A stretch of 64,000 nucleotides of DNA from Brevibacillus antibioticus (GCF_005217615.1 NZ_SZNK01000001.1:4156001-4220000); one strand, 5' to 3'; positions 8,569 through 17,033 are shown, counted from the stretch's first letter. The notes: generated by a model not told the origin, from the sequence alone. Made by a program: numbers and translations.

Positions 8569-9687
8569 CTACTTTCCTGTTTTAGGTGCGATTTCTTTGT
8601 TAAAGCGATCCAGCCAAGCAGATGTTTCCTTGCTCACTACGCTATAGTCGAAGTTGACAACCTTTTTACGATCGAATTCCAATGTTTTCGCTACATCGTC
8701 TGGCAGCTTCACAGATGTTGCCGGATTGTAGTACAGCTTCGTTGCGTACATCGTTTGAATCTCATCTGTCAAAAGGAAATCGACGAATGCTTTTGCCGCT
8801 TTTGGACTCTTCGAACCTTTTACCAGCGTAGCTACGTTCGGTACGATGTTTCCGCCCTCTTCAGGGAAAACGAACTCCAATGGTACACCTGCTTCTTTTT
8901 GTGTCAAGCTACGCGCCATTGTCCAAGTGGTGTACGCTGCGCTCTTGTTTTGCAGATTTTGCTGAAGCTGTGCCGCACTCTTCGCAAAGGTCGGCATGTA
9001 TCCTGCAATCGTTTCCATTTGTTTGAAGCCTTGTTCCATATTTTTCTCAGACCCGCCATTTGCGTAAGCCAGCATGATCATCGCTGAGCGTCCGAAGTTG
9101 CTCGCTACGTCTGTCATCGTGATGTAGCCTTTCACTTCAGGCTTCGCCAGGTCATTCCAAGACTTCGGTACAGGCAAGCCCTTTTCTTTTACCAGGTCCG
9201 CATTGTAGGAAATCCCCATCGGCGTGAAGTTTACAACTACACCGCTATCCTCCGTCACACGCAAATCTTCCGGCACGTTTTTCATGTTCGGGATATCTGT
9301 TGCGGATGCAGTTTCCCACAAGCCTTCTTGACGTCCCTTCTCTTGTTCGCCGCCTTCAATGATTGTCAGGTCGATTTGCGGAGCATTCTTCTGTGCCTTC
9401 ACCTTCGCTACGATCTCCGTGGAAACGCCAGAAACATAGGTCAGCTTTACATTCGGATACTTCGCGTTAAACTTCTTGAAGACTTCATCCTTCATCATCT
9501 TTTCAACGGTTGCGCCGTTTCCTGCTACTACCAGGGTGTCTTCTAGCTGAACTTGTGCTTCGGTGCCGTTATTGTTGCCAGCAGCCGGTGCAGGAGCAGA
9601 TGTTTGCGGTGTGGAAGAGCCACATCCAGCCAGCAAGGAACCAGTCAGAGCAAAAATGGACAAGACGGATAATGCCTTTTTCTTCAT
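8569..9687 (-). CDS. Extracellular solute-binding lipoprotein of ABC importer (PotD/AfuA-like)
   Basis: A 372-residue lipoprotein with signal peptide and lipobox (LTGSLLAGC, then a Ser/Thr/Pro/Ala-rich linker). The mature part has the family 1/6 solute-binding fold, with LVVAGNGATVEKMMKDEVFKKFNAKYP, VKGYITMTDVASNFGRSAMIMLAYANGG and WTMARSLTQKEAGVPLEFVFPEEGG. This is the spermidine/iron/opine-type binding-protein group; the aspartates that mark true PotD polyamine binders are not obvious to me, so I do not name the ligand. It is the first gene of the operon, with an inverted repeat overlapping its likely promoter and a divergent IclR gene. Confidence 0.88.
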   Translation of the reverse strand: MKKKALSVLSIFALTGSLLAGCGSSTPQTSAPAPAAGNNNGTEAQVQLEDTLVVAGNGATVEKMMKDEVFKKFNAKYPNVKLTYVSGVSTEIVAKVKAQKNAPQIDLTIIEGGEQEKGRQEGLWETASATDIPNMKNVPEDLRVTEDSGVVVNFTPMGISYNADLVKEKGLPVPKSWNDLAKPEVKGYITMTDVASNFGRSAMIMLAYANGGSEKNMEQGFKQMETIAGYMPTFAKSAAQLQQNLQNKSAAYTTWTMARSLTQKEAGVPLEFVFPEEGGNIVPNVATLVKGSKSPKAAKAFVDFLLTDEIQTMYATKLYYNPATSVKLPDDVAKTLEFDRKKVVNFDYSVVSKETSAWLDRFNKEIAPKTGK

Positions 9688-9688
9688 G

Positions 9689-9720
9689 TAAGTTCGACCC
9701 CCGATTGTCTATATTGTTCA
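9689..9720 (-). promoter_or_regulatory. Possible promoter of the ABC importer operon
   Basis: On the minus strand a TATAGA-like -10 lies about 25-30 bases before the ATG at 9687. A weak -35 (GTTGTT/CGTTGT) 16-17 bases further up falls inside the dyad at 9721-9747. The match is modest, so this is an approximate placement. Confidence 0.35.
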
Positions 9721-9747
9721 CGAATAGAGAACAACGTTTCCTATTCG
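9721..9747. promoter_or_regulatory. 27-bp dyad between importer operon and iclR-type gene: candidate operator
   Basis: The heptamers CGAATAG (9721-9727) and CTATTCG (9741-9747) form a perfect inverted repeat with a 13-base spacer. It sits in the divergent intergenic region and overlaps the probable -35 of the importer operon. IclR-family regulators usually bind such sites next to their own gene. Function is inferred from position. Confidence 0.5.
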
Positions 9748-9888
9748 AGAACGATAATGTTATACTAGCATAAAGATACTGACTATTCAAGGTAGTCGTA
9801 CTAGCGTCATCATTGCCCGAATTGCGAGATTGTCAGCATTGTTTCTTACACGTAAAATAAGGCTAATGTAAGCAAAGGAGACGTTTGT

Positions 9889-10650
9889 ATGGATCAAGTA
9901 TTGTCTTCTGTTCGAAATGGCTGTCGGCTGTTAAAAATATTTCTCGATTCACCAAAAGAACTCGGGGTAACGGAGCTCAGCAAAAAGCTCCAACTGTCCA
10001 AGGGAGCCGTTCACAAGCTCCTGTCCACGTTAGAGTCCGAGGGCTTTATCCGCCAAAATGAAAAAACCAAGCAGTATACGCTTGGCTACACGCTTTTGGA
10101 GCTGGGCACGAAGGTGCTCACGAATCACGATATCGTTGATTTTTCCAAACCGTTCTTAGATCAGCTTGTCTCACGGACAAACGAATTGGCGGTCTTATGT
10201 GTACAAGATTCCAAGGACGCGATCTATGTAGCAAAAGAGGATTCGCTCCATCCCGTTCGCTTTACCGTAGAGTCCTTCCGGCGTTTTCCTCTTTACTCTA
10301 CCTCCGCTGCAAGGGTTTTACTTGCCCATCAGTCAGAGGAGTTTCAGGATGAGATTTTGCAGGAACATCCGCTGAAAAGCTACACGCCGCATTCGTACAC
10401 GTCGATCGAACAAATCAAAGAGGACTTGGTGACGATCCGCGAGCGTGGCTATGAAATCAGCTCGAATCGACGCAATACAGGTGTGACCGGAATCGCTGCC
10501 CCGATTTTTGATTCAACGGGAAACGTAACTGCATCTGTCAGTGTCATCGGTCCCTCTGACCGCGTGATGCCGAAAAAAGAAGAGATTTTACAAGAAACGC
10601 TAGCGACGGTACGTGCGATGTCAGCTCAGCTAGGGTATCGAATGTCTTGA
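9889..10650 (+). CDS. IclR family transcriptional regulator
   Basis: A 253-residue regulator with an N-terminal winged helix (LGVTELSKKLQLSKGAVHKLLSTLESEGFIRQNEKTKQYTLG, about residues 25-67) and a C-terminal GAF-like effector domain (about 80-250) that carries the conserved YEISSNRRNTGVTGIAAPIFDSTGNVTAS region. AAAGGAG precedes the ATG by eight bases. It is transcribed away from the importer/M20 operon, so control of that operon in response to its substrate is the natural hypothesis. The gene ends at a strong terminator. Confidence 0.92.
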   Translation: MDQVLSSVRNGCRLLKIFLDSPKELGVTELSKKLQLSKGAVHKLLSTLESEGFIRQNEKTKQYTLGYTLLELGTKVLTNHDIVDFSKPFLDQLVSRTNELAVLCVQDSKDAIYVAKEDSLHPVRFTVESFRRFPLYSTSAARVLLAHQSEEFQDEILQEHPLKSYTPHSYTSIEQIKEDLVTIRERGYEISSNRRNTGVTGIAAPIFDSTGNVTASVSVIGPSDRVMPKKEEILQETLATVRAMSAQLGYRMS

Positions 10651-10670
10651 AACTAGCTTGACCTTCAATG

Positions 10671-10722
10671 AAAAAACCTCCTGTTCATCAGTCTGCTCTG
10701 GTGACAGGAGGTTTCTCTTTAT
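10671..10722 (+). terminator. Intrinsic terminator of the iclR-type gene
   Basis: Arms AAACCTCCTGT (10674-10684) and ACAGGAGGTTT (10704-10714) pair perfectly and are followed by TCTCTTTAT, 20 bases after the stop codon. Confidence 0.85.
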
Positions 10723-10811
10723 ACTGACTCACTTGTTTTGCCAATGATAACGGCTCAATCCGTTCACTTACTTTTCACTCGATATAGTTATGTTAAATTT
10801 TTCTTCTTGAG

Positions 10812-10838
10812 GCGAAACGGTTTTGTTATTTTTTCGTC
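10812..10838 (+). promoter_or_regulatory. Candidate ECF-sigma promoter before secreted protein gene
   Basis: GCGAAAC and CGTCTA are separated by 16 T-rich bases, about 45 bases before the ATG at 10886. This resembles the GAAAC / CGTC elements used by extracytoplasmic-function sigma factors such as SigX and SigW. No better vegetative promoter was seen at this distance. Confidence 0.4.
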
Positions 10839-10885
10839 TACTACTTGTGAATAGTATTTCGTGTACAGAAAGGAAATGACACCCT

Positions 10886-11425
10886 ATGAGAAAAACATAT
10901 TTGCTGCTTTCTTCTTTGTTATTCTGTTCTTTGTTTGTTACTGACGCTCATGCAGCTTCACAGCAAGGAACGGTTGCGCCCGTTCCTCCCCAAGTAGTTG
11001 TTCCAACAAGTAGCAAGGATAAACAAGGAAATACTCTTGAAAAATCAATGGCCTATGTGAAATCGTTACAAGTGAAAAATGGCAAGCTACTCGTCTCACT
11101 TGACTATGTTCAATGGTTTTTCGGTGAGGCAGCAGTAAAAGCTTATCGTCAAGATCATCCATCGGAAAAAGAAGACTATCCAATGCCATATTACATTCGT
11201 AATAGCAGTCCTAAAATTAGAACGTTTGAAGTTTCTCCAAAGGCTTCCTTTACTCTTCAAACCAACTCTACACAAAAAGATGGGAATTTCCATTGGAATG
11301 AAGCAGTAAACACCGATACTTTTAAAAAGTTCGTGCTTTCTAAGGGCATTCCTTATCAGATACCATTCCACGTTGAAGTAAAGAATGGAGTCATCACAAA
11401 AGTTACAGAGCAGTACGTCCCTTAA
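10886..11425 (+). CDS. Secreted protein of unknown function
   Basis: A 179-residue product with a clear signal peptide (MRKTYLLLSSLLFCSLFVTDAHA, predicted cleavage after AHA). The mature part is about 155 residues, hydrophilic and without cysteine, beginning with a Val/Pro-rich linker, then AYVKSLQVKNGKLLVSLDYVQWFFG, a segment seen in small secreted Bacillus proteins of unknown role. Composition is more AT-rich than the neighbouring transporter genes. AAAGGAAATGACACCCT precedes the ATG. The possible ECF-type promoter suggests an envelope-stress link; I do not recognise a family. Confidence 0.75.
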   Translation: MRKTYLLLSSLLFCSLFVTDAHAASQQGTVAPVPPQVVVPTSSKDKQGNTLEKSMAYVKSLQVKNGKLLVSLDYVQWFFGEAAVKAYRQDHPSEKEDYPMPYYIRNSSPKIRTFEVSPKASFTLQTNSTQKDGNFHWNEAVNTDTFKKFVLSKGIPYQIPFHVEVKNGVITKVTEQYVP

Positions 11426-11466
11426 TTATTAGCAGCACTCCCTTTTTGGGATGCTGCTTTCCCTTC

Positions 11467-11496
11467 ACCCGATCCTTTGGATTGGGTTTTTATTTT
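11467..11496 (+). terminator. Intrinsic terminator after secreted protein gene
   Basis: ACCCGATCC and GGATTGGGT pair around a TTT loop, followed by TTTTATTTT. A weaker hairpin (AGCAGC...GCTGCT) lies just upstream at about 11430-11460. Confidence 0.75.
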
Positions 11497-11554
11497 CCCA
11501 CAAACAAATGTGCAACCAGCAGATATTGCAACGATTCGTATAGAGACATCTTCT

Positions 11555-11580
11555 AAAAAACCACCTCAAAGGTGGTTTTG
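11555..11580 (-). terminator. Intrinsic terminator of the oxidoreductase-peptidase fusion gene
   Basis: AAACCACCT (11558-11566) pairs with AGGTGGTTT (11570-11578). On the minus strand six T follow; the stop codon of the fusion gene is at 11614. Confidence 0.8.
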
Positions 11581-11613
11581 CCCATCATCCAATTCTCGCC
11601 TTTAAAAAATCAT

Positions 11614-12966
11614 TCACTTTCCACCATGCCGAGGACGTATACTATTGGCTGCCTTAACCCCTCTAATAATAGCCTCCTCTAATACTACGACTGCTGTAGT
11701 ACCAATTGCCGTTACGGCGCTATCCCCTGTCAGACCGCTCGTGTCTGTACCAGTGGCAAGGCAAAAGACAGTGTCGCCGTCGGATTGGATGTGGACGGGC
11801 GAGATGGCTCTTGCCATTCCATCATGGGCGAGTGTCGCCACACGGCCCGCCTCTGCCTTGGTCAGTCGCCCCGTGGTCGCTACCACGGCAATGGTCGTGT
11901 TCCTGCTTCCACTGGTTCCTGGGGGTATCCCTTCAAGAATCGCCCGGGTCTGGTTCACGAACGCACCATTTGGCCGCAGCGCCCCAGCATTGATGTGATC
12001 TTGATCCCAAATATCTCCAACGGCGTTTACCACTGCTAATGCCGCTACGACAGGGCCACCGGGGATTTTCCAAGAGGCAGTTCCTACCCCGCCCTTCATC
12101 GGGGTGCCATAGATCTTGCCGACGGTCGCACCTGCGCCTGCTCCTACGCTTCCTTCCTCTACTGGCCCGGCATTCGCTTCTTCACTGGCAATATAGCCCA
12201 TCTCAGCATCAGGCCTGCGGGCACCCTTCGCGTAGATAAGATCAAAGATGACTGCTCCCGGAACAGTTGGAAGAGGTCCTGCCTCCGTTGGCGCACCAAT
12301 TCCATTTTGGGCCAGCCAGTTCATGACTCCAGATGCTGCTGCCAGACCGAAGTTACTGCCACCCGTAAGAAGGACACCCTGTACCACATCCGTTGCTGTG
12401 CCTGGTCGGATGGCATCCGTTTGTATCGTTCCTGGAAAACCTCCTCTTACATCAACGCCGGGGACAGCCCCACTGGGGCACAAAATTACTGAGCAACCGG
12501 TCCGTCCGCTTTCGTCCTCTGCATGTCCTACGAGAATGCCGGGAACGTCTGTAAGTCCTCCCTCCAGTATCCTTCTTTTTTGACCGATCAGGCGGTCAGG
12601 ACTTGGACCAATCGGTTGAGTAAGTATCCTTTGACTCCCCTTGTTTACCCTCTCTCCCCGATGCATTTCACTTACATCAATCACCATAGCTCCCTTGTAA
12701 TTATGCATCCCTTTGTCATATGGATGGCCGGAACGCCTATACCTTACAGGGACATGATGGTGGCGTGCCCAACGGACAGCATTGACGATGTCCTGTTTCT
12801 TCTGAGCATAGACGATCACCTTAGGAAAGCTGTTGAAACATCCTCGCCTGCCATGGTACGGCGCATTCCCTGGCAAAACGATTCGCCCTGTCATTTTTGG
12901 GGGGTCTTTTTTCCGAACACTACTATGCGTGCTTGCTTTTCGGCTTGATCGCTTTTCTCCTCCCAT
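11614..12966 (-). CDS. Fusion of truncated FAD-oxidoreductase (BBE-like) N-terminus to S58/P1 family peptidase
   Basis: The 450-residue product has two parts. Residues 25-120 align without large gaps to residues about 55-150 of the divergent neighbour's FAD-binding domain (TGRIVLPGN, VNAVRWARHHHVPV, AMVIDVSEMH); the rest of the FAD domain and the substrate domain are missing. Residues 136-450 are a full P1/S58 (DmpA-like) peptidase: GGLTDVPGILVGHAED, GCSVILCPSGAVPGVDVRGG, LLTGGSNFGLAAASGV, and the self-cleavage site with predicted nucleophile Thr357 in NTTIAVV, followed by LTKAEAGRVATLAHDGMARAI and DGDTVFCLATG. The ATG at 12966 has GGAGGTGGGAGGA immediately upstream; no ATG, GTG or TTG lies at the domain junction, so the fusion is probably translated as one chain. 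FAD binding by the remnant is unlikely. Confidence 0.85.
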   Translation of the reverse strand: MGGEKRSSRKASTHSSVRKKDPPKMTGRIVLPGNAPYHGRRGCFNSFPKVIVYAQKKQDIVNAVRWARHHHVPVRYRRSGHPYDKGMHNYKGAMVIDVSEMHRGERVNKGSQRILTQPIGPSPDRLIGQKRRILEGGLTDVPGILVGHAEDESGRTGCSVILCPSGAVPGVDVRGGFPGTIQTDAIRPGTATDVVQGVLLTGGSNFGLAAASGVMNWLAQNGIGAPTEAGPLPTVPGAVIFDLIYAKGARRPDAEMGYIASEEANAGPVEEGSVGAGAGATVGKIYGTPMKGGVGTASWKIPGGPVVAALAVVNAVGDIWDQDHINAGALRPNGAFVNQTRAILEGIPPGTSGSRNTTIAVVATTGRLTKAEAGRVATLAHDGMARAISPVHIQSDGDTVFCLATGTDTSGLTGDSAVTAIGTTAVVVLEEAIIRGVKAANSIRPRHGGK

Positions 12967-13228
12967 TCCTCCCACCTCCGAATGAATCATGCTGGCCATG
13001 CAACACACGTAAAAAGCTTCACCGATGGCATAAGACTAATAAATGGTATGTTCGCCCGTATCAACATGTGAATAGGCAAAACAACCACATTCATTCCATT
13101 TAAAAACAGAATTAGACGAATGGAACCCGTCATTCACCCACACGCTTTTCATTGGTCTAACATCCTTTGTAATACAGTGATCCTCTTGGTTGTTTATAAG
13201 AATATGTGATCAGTGGGAGGTGGGAAGA

Positions 13229-14719
13229 TTGAGCGGAGCAAAGCGGCTATTCCATACAGCAAGACCATCCAAGCCAAAGCTTTATATGCGAGCAATAAAA
13301 ACGAGGAATGCAAAAAAGAGGTTTGCAGTTTCGCAAACCAGTAAGGGACACACTCTACAAATATTGAGACATGGTAGGGAACCAGAACTAACCGGACGTA
13401 TCGTTGTACCGGGAAACCCGCAATACAATGAAGCCCGTCAGGAGTTTAACACCTTCTTCAATAAATTCCCTCGGGTGATTGTCTTTGCCAAGCAGACGAG
13501 AGACGTCGTCAATGCAATTCGCTGGGCACGACACCATCATGTACCGATTCGTATGCGTTCCGGCCGCCACAGCTACGAGGGATTGTCAGTAGTTAATGGT
13601 GGTATTGTCATCGACGTGAGTGACATGAATCAGGTGGATGTGAACCGAAGGAGTGGCATCGCCACGGTACAGACCGGCATAAGAGGCGGCGCCTTAAACA
13701 CGGCACTTTGGAAAGAACGATTGGTGGTGCCGGTTGGACTCTGCCCAACCACCGGAATTGCCGGAGTCACTCTTGGTGGTGGTCACAGTATTTTATCTCG
13801 TCCCTACGGTCTCACACTTGACCATTTAATCGATGTAGAAATGGTCAACGCCGATGGACGCGTGCTTCATGCCAATTCCAACCAACATTCTGATCTTTTC
13901 TGGGCGTTACGTGGAGGCGGAGGTGGCAACTTTGGAGTTTGCACTACCTTTCGCTTCCGTACCCACCCAATTGAAACTGTCGGCTTTGCCGAAATCGGCT
14001 GGGAGCTCCGCGATCTGGAACGAGTGCTACGGGTCTGGCAGGACTATACGGTTCCAGGCGCCAACGAGCGTCTCACCGTTACCCTTGGGATAGCGAACGG
14101 AAAGCAGTCTTCATCCAGCTTCCCTGTATTGATGCAAGGTGTCTTCCTCGGATCTGCTAAAAAGCTGCGTCAATTACTGCAGCCATTACTTCGTGCCGGG
14201 TCGCCACAAAAAGTGGTTATTAAGGAGATACCCTGGATAGAAGCTGTTGGACTGGTAGCGAAAACTACACCTACAGCTCCTTTTCCCTTTAAAAGCGTGG
14301 GTCCCTACGTCTATCGTCCGCTACCGGAGTCTGCCATCGCAACAATACGGCGTTTTATCGATTCACCTCCTACCTCTGCGGTCTCCATCTTCCTTCACGG
14401 CTTAGCTGGTGCAGTGGCTAAGGTGCCGAATCGAGCAACAGCTTACTTCTATCGCCGTGCTTTGTATAATATGACTTCCACTGCCACCTGGAGCACACAA
14501 GCAGGATCGAAGCGAGGAATTCACTGGGTAGAGAACTGGCGCCGTGCGATGCTTCCCTTTACGCGAGGTGTTTACGTCAATACCCCCGACCTTTTTATTA
14601 AGAACTGGCAGAAGGCATACTTCGGAGAAAATTTCGATCGACTAACGCGGGTGAAGGCTCGTTACGATCCAAAAAACGTCTTCCATTTTCCACAGAGTAT
14701 CCCGCCAGCCAAACGTTAA
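13229..14719 (+). CDS. FAD-dependent oxidoreductase, berberine-bridge-enzyme type
   Basis: A 496-residue PCMH-type flavoenzyme with a C-terminal BBE domain. Two covalent FAD anchors are visible: His114 in RSGRHSYEG and Cys172 in VPVGLCPTTGIAGVTLGGGH, the bicovalent pattern of aclacinomycin oxidoreductase and GOOX. FAD contacts include LRGGGGGNFGVCT. The C-terminus has YFGENFDRLTRVKARYDPKNVFHFPQSI, the typical BBE ending. No secretion signal is evident; the first 50 residues are basic and poorly conserved. The TTG at 13229 is chosen because GGGAGGTGGGAAGA precedes it, the same leader as in the divergent fusion gene; the frame is open from 13190. Substrate (sugar, alcohol or natural product) is unknown. 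Confidence 0.9.
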   Translation: MSGAKRLFHTARPSKPKLYMRAIKTRNAKKRFAVSQTSKGHTLQILRHGREPELTGRIVVPGNPQYNEARQEFNTFFNKFPRVIVFAKQTRDVVNAIRWARHHHVPIRMRSGRHSYEGLSVVNGGIVIDVSDMNQVDVNRRSGIATVQTGIRGGALNTALWKERLVVPVGLCPTTGIAGVTLGGGHSILSRPYGLTLDHLIDVEMVNADGRVLHANSNQHSDLFWALRGGGGGNFGVCTTFRFRTHPIETVGFAEIGWELRDLERVLRVWQDYTVPGANERLTVTLGIANGKQSSSSFPVLMQGVFLGSAKKLRQLLQPLLRAGSPQKVVIKEIPWIEAVGLVAKTTPTAPFPFKSVGPYVYRPLPESAIATIRRFIDSPPTSAVSIFLHGLAGAVAKVPNRATAYFYRRALYNMTSTATWSTQAGSKRGIHWVENWRRAMLPFTRGVYVNTPDLFIKNWQKAYFGENFDRLTRVKARYDPKNVFHFPQSIPPAKR

Positions 14720-14732
14720 AGGCACCATATAA

Positions 14733-14769
14733 AACGGCACTCCAATCATGCTGAGTGCCGTTGTGATTT
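14733..14769 (+). terminator. Intrinsic terminator between convergent genes
   Basis: AACGGCACTC (14733-14742) pairs with GAGTGCCGTT (14753-14762), then GTGATTTTAAAA. It lies between the oxidoreductase stop and the stop of the minus-strand MocR-type gene. Confidence 0.7.
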
Positions 14770-14774
14770 TAAAA

Positions 14775-16229
14775 TTACTTGCCCATATCTTTGTGTAAAT
14801 AAGGCTCCCACGCACGTTTCAACAGACGAATTCCAGCCTCAATCTCCTCGATGGTCTGCCCCCCGAACCCGAACTGAAACGCAGGCAGACCATTTTCCTG
14901 CGGATGAATCCATTTATGTGCGGTGGGATAGACACGAACGCCTGATGCAGCCGCAATTTGCGTCAACTGTTGCGGAGTGCACTCACTTTTCACTTCTACC
15001 GTTACGGACAGCCCGGCATCCTGACCTTTGACCCGGATGTACGCCCCAAAGTGTTCCTGCAAGCACTGAAGCAGCGCCCCATGCTTTTTGCGGTAAAGCG
15101 TCCGCATCTTGCGAATATGTCGCTCCCAATCGCCATTTTTCATGAACAAGGCCAGCGTCTCCTGGTGAATACGCGATGCCGACTGGTCAAAATCTGCCAA
15201 TTTCTCCTGAAACACCGCCAATAACGCTCTCGGCAAAACCATATAGCTCATCCGAATTGACGGCAACAACGCCTTGGAAAACGTCCCCAAATAAATAACG
15301 CGTCCCTGCGTATCCAGCCCTTGAAGGGAAGGAATCGGCTTGCCATGGTAGCGAAACTCACCATCGTAGTCATCCTCCATGATGTAGCTCCCTGTCTGAT
15401 TCGCCCAGTGTAGTAGCTTTAGCCGTTTGGCATACGGCATGACAATTCCAGAAGGGTCCTGATGAGACGGGGTGATATAAACTAGCCGCGCTCCACTCTC
15501 ACTGAGCGCTTCCACATCAATCCCATCCTCCTCCAGCCTGATCGGGCACACATCATAGCCCAAATGGGAAAACACGGCACGAACACCGTGATAGCCCGGC
15601 TCTTCCATTGCAACAGCCTGTCCTCGTGTCCCGAATAAGAACCCCAACAAGCTGATTATCACCTGCGTCCCTGCACCGATCACAATTTGTTCCGGCGTAG
15701 CTCGTACACCCCGAGCTCGTCCGAGATAGCGTGCGAGCTCCTCCCGCAGCTGCGGCTCGCCTTGTCCGTCGCCGTAGTAGAGCACATGCTTGTTTTCTTC
15801 CTGCATGCATTGGTTAGTGTACTTGCGCCAACGGTCAAAAGGAAAATGCTCAGCATCTACGCGCGCTTGGTGAAAATTATATTGGATCGGGACTGCTGAG
15901 GGTGTAGGTGGAGGCATTTGGACATAAGCCGTTTTAGCTGGTGGCTGCCCTTTCTCTGAAGGTGCAGGTACAAGCCCATCCCAGTCCACATCGACCACAT
16001 AAAATCCGCTGCGCTCCCGACTCTCGATGTATCCTTCTGCCATGAGCTGGTGATAGGCGCTCTCGACAGTCGTTTTACTCACTTGCAAAAATCCGCTCAA
16101 GGCCCGAACAGAAGGCAGACGCGTCCCGGAGATCAAGCGCCTCCCTTGAATTTCTGTACAAAAATAGCGATAAAGCTGCAGATAAAGAGGTTCGCTCCCT
16201 TCTACAAAGCGGGGACTAATATCTAGCAA
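14775..16229 (-). CDS. MocR/PdxR-type GntR regulator with aminotransferase-like domain
   Basis: A 484-residue product with an N-terminal GntR winged helix (GTRLPSVRALSGFLQVSKTTVESAYHQLMAEGYIESRERSGFYV, about residues 35-80) and a C-terminal fold-type I aminotransferase domain. The PLP lysine is in GTFSKALLPSIRMSY, with YITPSHQDPSG and EDDYDGEFRY upstream. Such MocR regulators bind PLP as effector and usually control nearby vitamin B6, GABA, taurine or export genes; no such target is adjacent, so the regulon is open. The TTG at 16229 has GAGGAGGA upstream; the longer frame (to 16283) would start inside the terminator of the liv operon, so it is rejected. Confidence 0.88.
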   Translation of the reverse strand: MLDISPRFVEGSEPLYLQLYRYFCTEIQGRRLISGTRLPSVRALSGFLQVSKTTVESAYHQLMAEGYIESRERSGFYVVDVDWDGLVPAPSEKGQPPAKTAYVQMPPPTPSAVPIQYNFHQARVDAEHFPFDRWRKYTNQCMQEENKHVLYYGDGQGEPQLREELARYLGRARGVRATPEQIVIGAGTQVIISLLGFLFGTRGQAVAMEEPGYHGVRAVFSHLGYDVCPIRLEEDGIDVEALSESGARLVYITPSHQDPSGIVMPYAKRLKLLHWANQTGSYIMEDDYDGEFRYHGKPIPSLQGLDTQGRVIYLGTFSKALLPSIRMSYMVLPRALLAVFQEKLADFDQSASRIHQETLALFMKNGDWERHIRKMRTLYRKKHGALLQCLQEHFGAYIRVKGQDAGLSVTVEVKSECTPQQLTQIAAASGVRVYPTAHKWIHPQENGLPAFQFGFGGQTIEEIEAGIRLLKRAWEPYLHKDMGK

Positions 16230-16254
16230 GCCACATCCTCCTCGCTGAATAAAT

Positions 16255-16288
16255 GAAAAACCGACGGGAGCAAAAATCCCCATCGGTA
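16255..16288 (-). terminator. Intrinsic terminator of the liv-type ABC operon
   Basis: On the minus strand ACCGATGGGG pairs with CCCGTCGGT (one wobble/mismatch) and is followed by TTTTTC. It separates livF (stop at 16312) from the MocR-type gene. Confidence 0.75.
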
Positions 16289-16311
16289 CTCACGTTTCTA
16301 TTACACCACTA

Positions 16312-17019
16312 TTACGCCAAATACGCCTCTCTTACCTGCGGATTCATCAATAATGTCTGGGCATCGTCTTGCAAAATAATTTCGCCTGTCTGAATCACAT
16401 AACCGCGATGCGCGACAGACAGCGCCTGATTCGCATTTTGCTCGACCAAGAGAATCGTCATGCCTTCTTTGTTCAGCTCCGTAACGATGTCAAAAATCTG
16501 CTCCACCAGAATCGGCGCCAATCCCATCGACGGTTCATCGAGCATGAGAATTTTTGGCTTCATCATCAGTCCACGAGCAATTGCCAGCATTTGCTGCTCG
16601 CCACCGGACATCGTGCCACCTTTTTGATTTACCCGTTCCTTCAGTCGCGGAAAGTAAGCGAAGGCACGCTCGACTCCTTCTTCGATCACCTTTTTATCGG
16701 ATACACTGAAGGCCCCCATCTCCAAATTCTCGCGTACGGTCAGCTTGGGAAAAATGCGGCGACCTTCCGGAACGTGGGCAATTCCTGCTAAAGCAATATC
16801 ATGGGTACGCATCTGTGTAATGTCTTTGCCATTAAAGATGACTTTTCCTTCTTTGGCACGGGTCTGCGCACATATCGTTTTCAACGTGGTCGATTTACCT
16901 GCCCCGTTGGAACCGATTAGCGTCACCACTTCGCCTTCGTTTACCGTTATGCTCAATCCTTTTAATGCGTGGATGCCGCCGTAATACGTATGAACGTTAG
17001 TCAGCTCTAGCAATGCCAT
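16312..17019 (-). CDS. livF: Branched-chain amino acid type ABC transporter ATPase LivF
   Basis: A 235-residue ATPase with Walker A GSNGAGKST, signature MSGGEQQMLAIARGLM, Walker B PKILMLDEPSMGLAP and the switch region ILLVEQNANQALSVAHRGYV, all characteristic of LivF (the shorter of the two HAAT-family ATPases). It is the last gene of the operon, 14 bases after livG. It pairs with LivG to energise import through LivH/LivM. Substrate could be branched-chain amino acids, amides or urea; the family alone does not decide. Confidence 0.93.
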   Translation of the reverse strand: MALLELTNVHTYYGGIHALKGLSITVNEGEVVTLIGSNGAGKSTTLKTICAQTRAKEGKVIFNGKDITQMRTHDIALAGIAHVPEGRRIFPKLTVRENLEMGAFSVSDKKVIEEGVERAFAYFPRLKERVNQKGGTMSGGEQQMLAIARGLMMKPKILMLDEPSMGLAPILVEQIFDIVTELNKEGMTILLVEQNANQALSVAHRGYVIQTGEIILQDDAQTLLMNPQVREAYLA

Positions 17020-17033
17020 CGATTTTCCTCCTT

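Noticed and set aside
8569-9687. Naming the importer as spermidine/putrescine potABCD
   Set aside because: The family is broad, and the M20 peptidase in the operon and unclear polyamine-binding residues argue against a specific polyamine call.
14775-16283. Longer MocR-type protein starting at 16283
   Set aside because: The extra 18 codons lie in the terminator of the liv-type operon, and a better TTG start with GAGGAGGA is at 16229.
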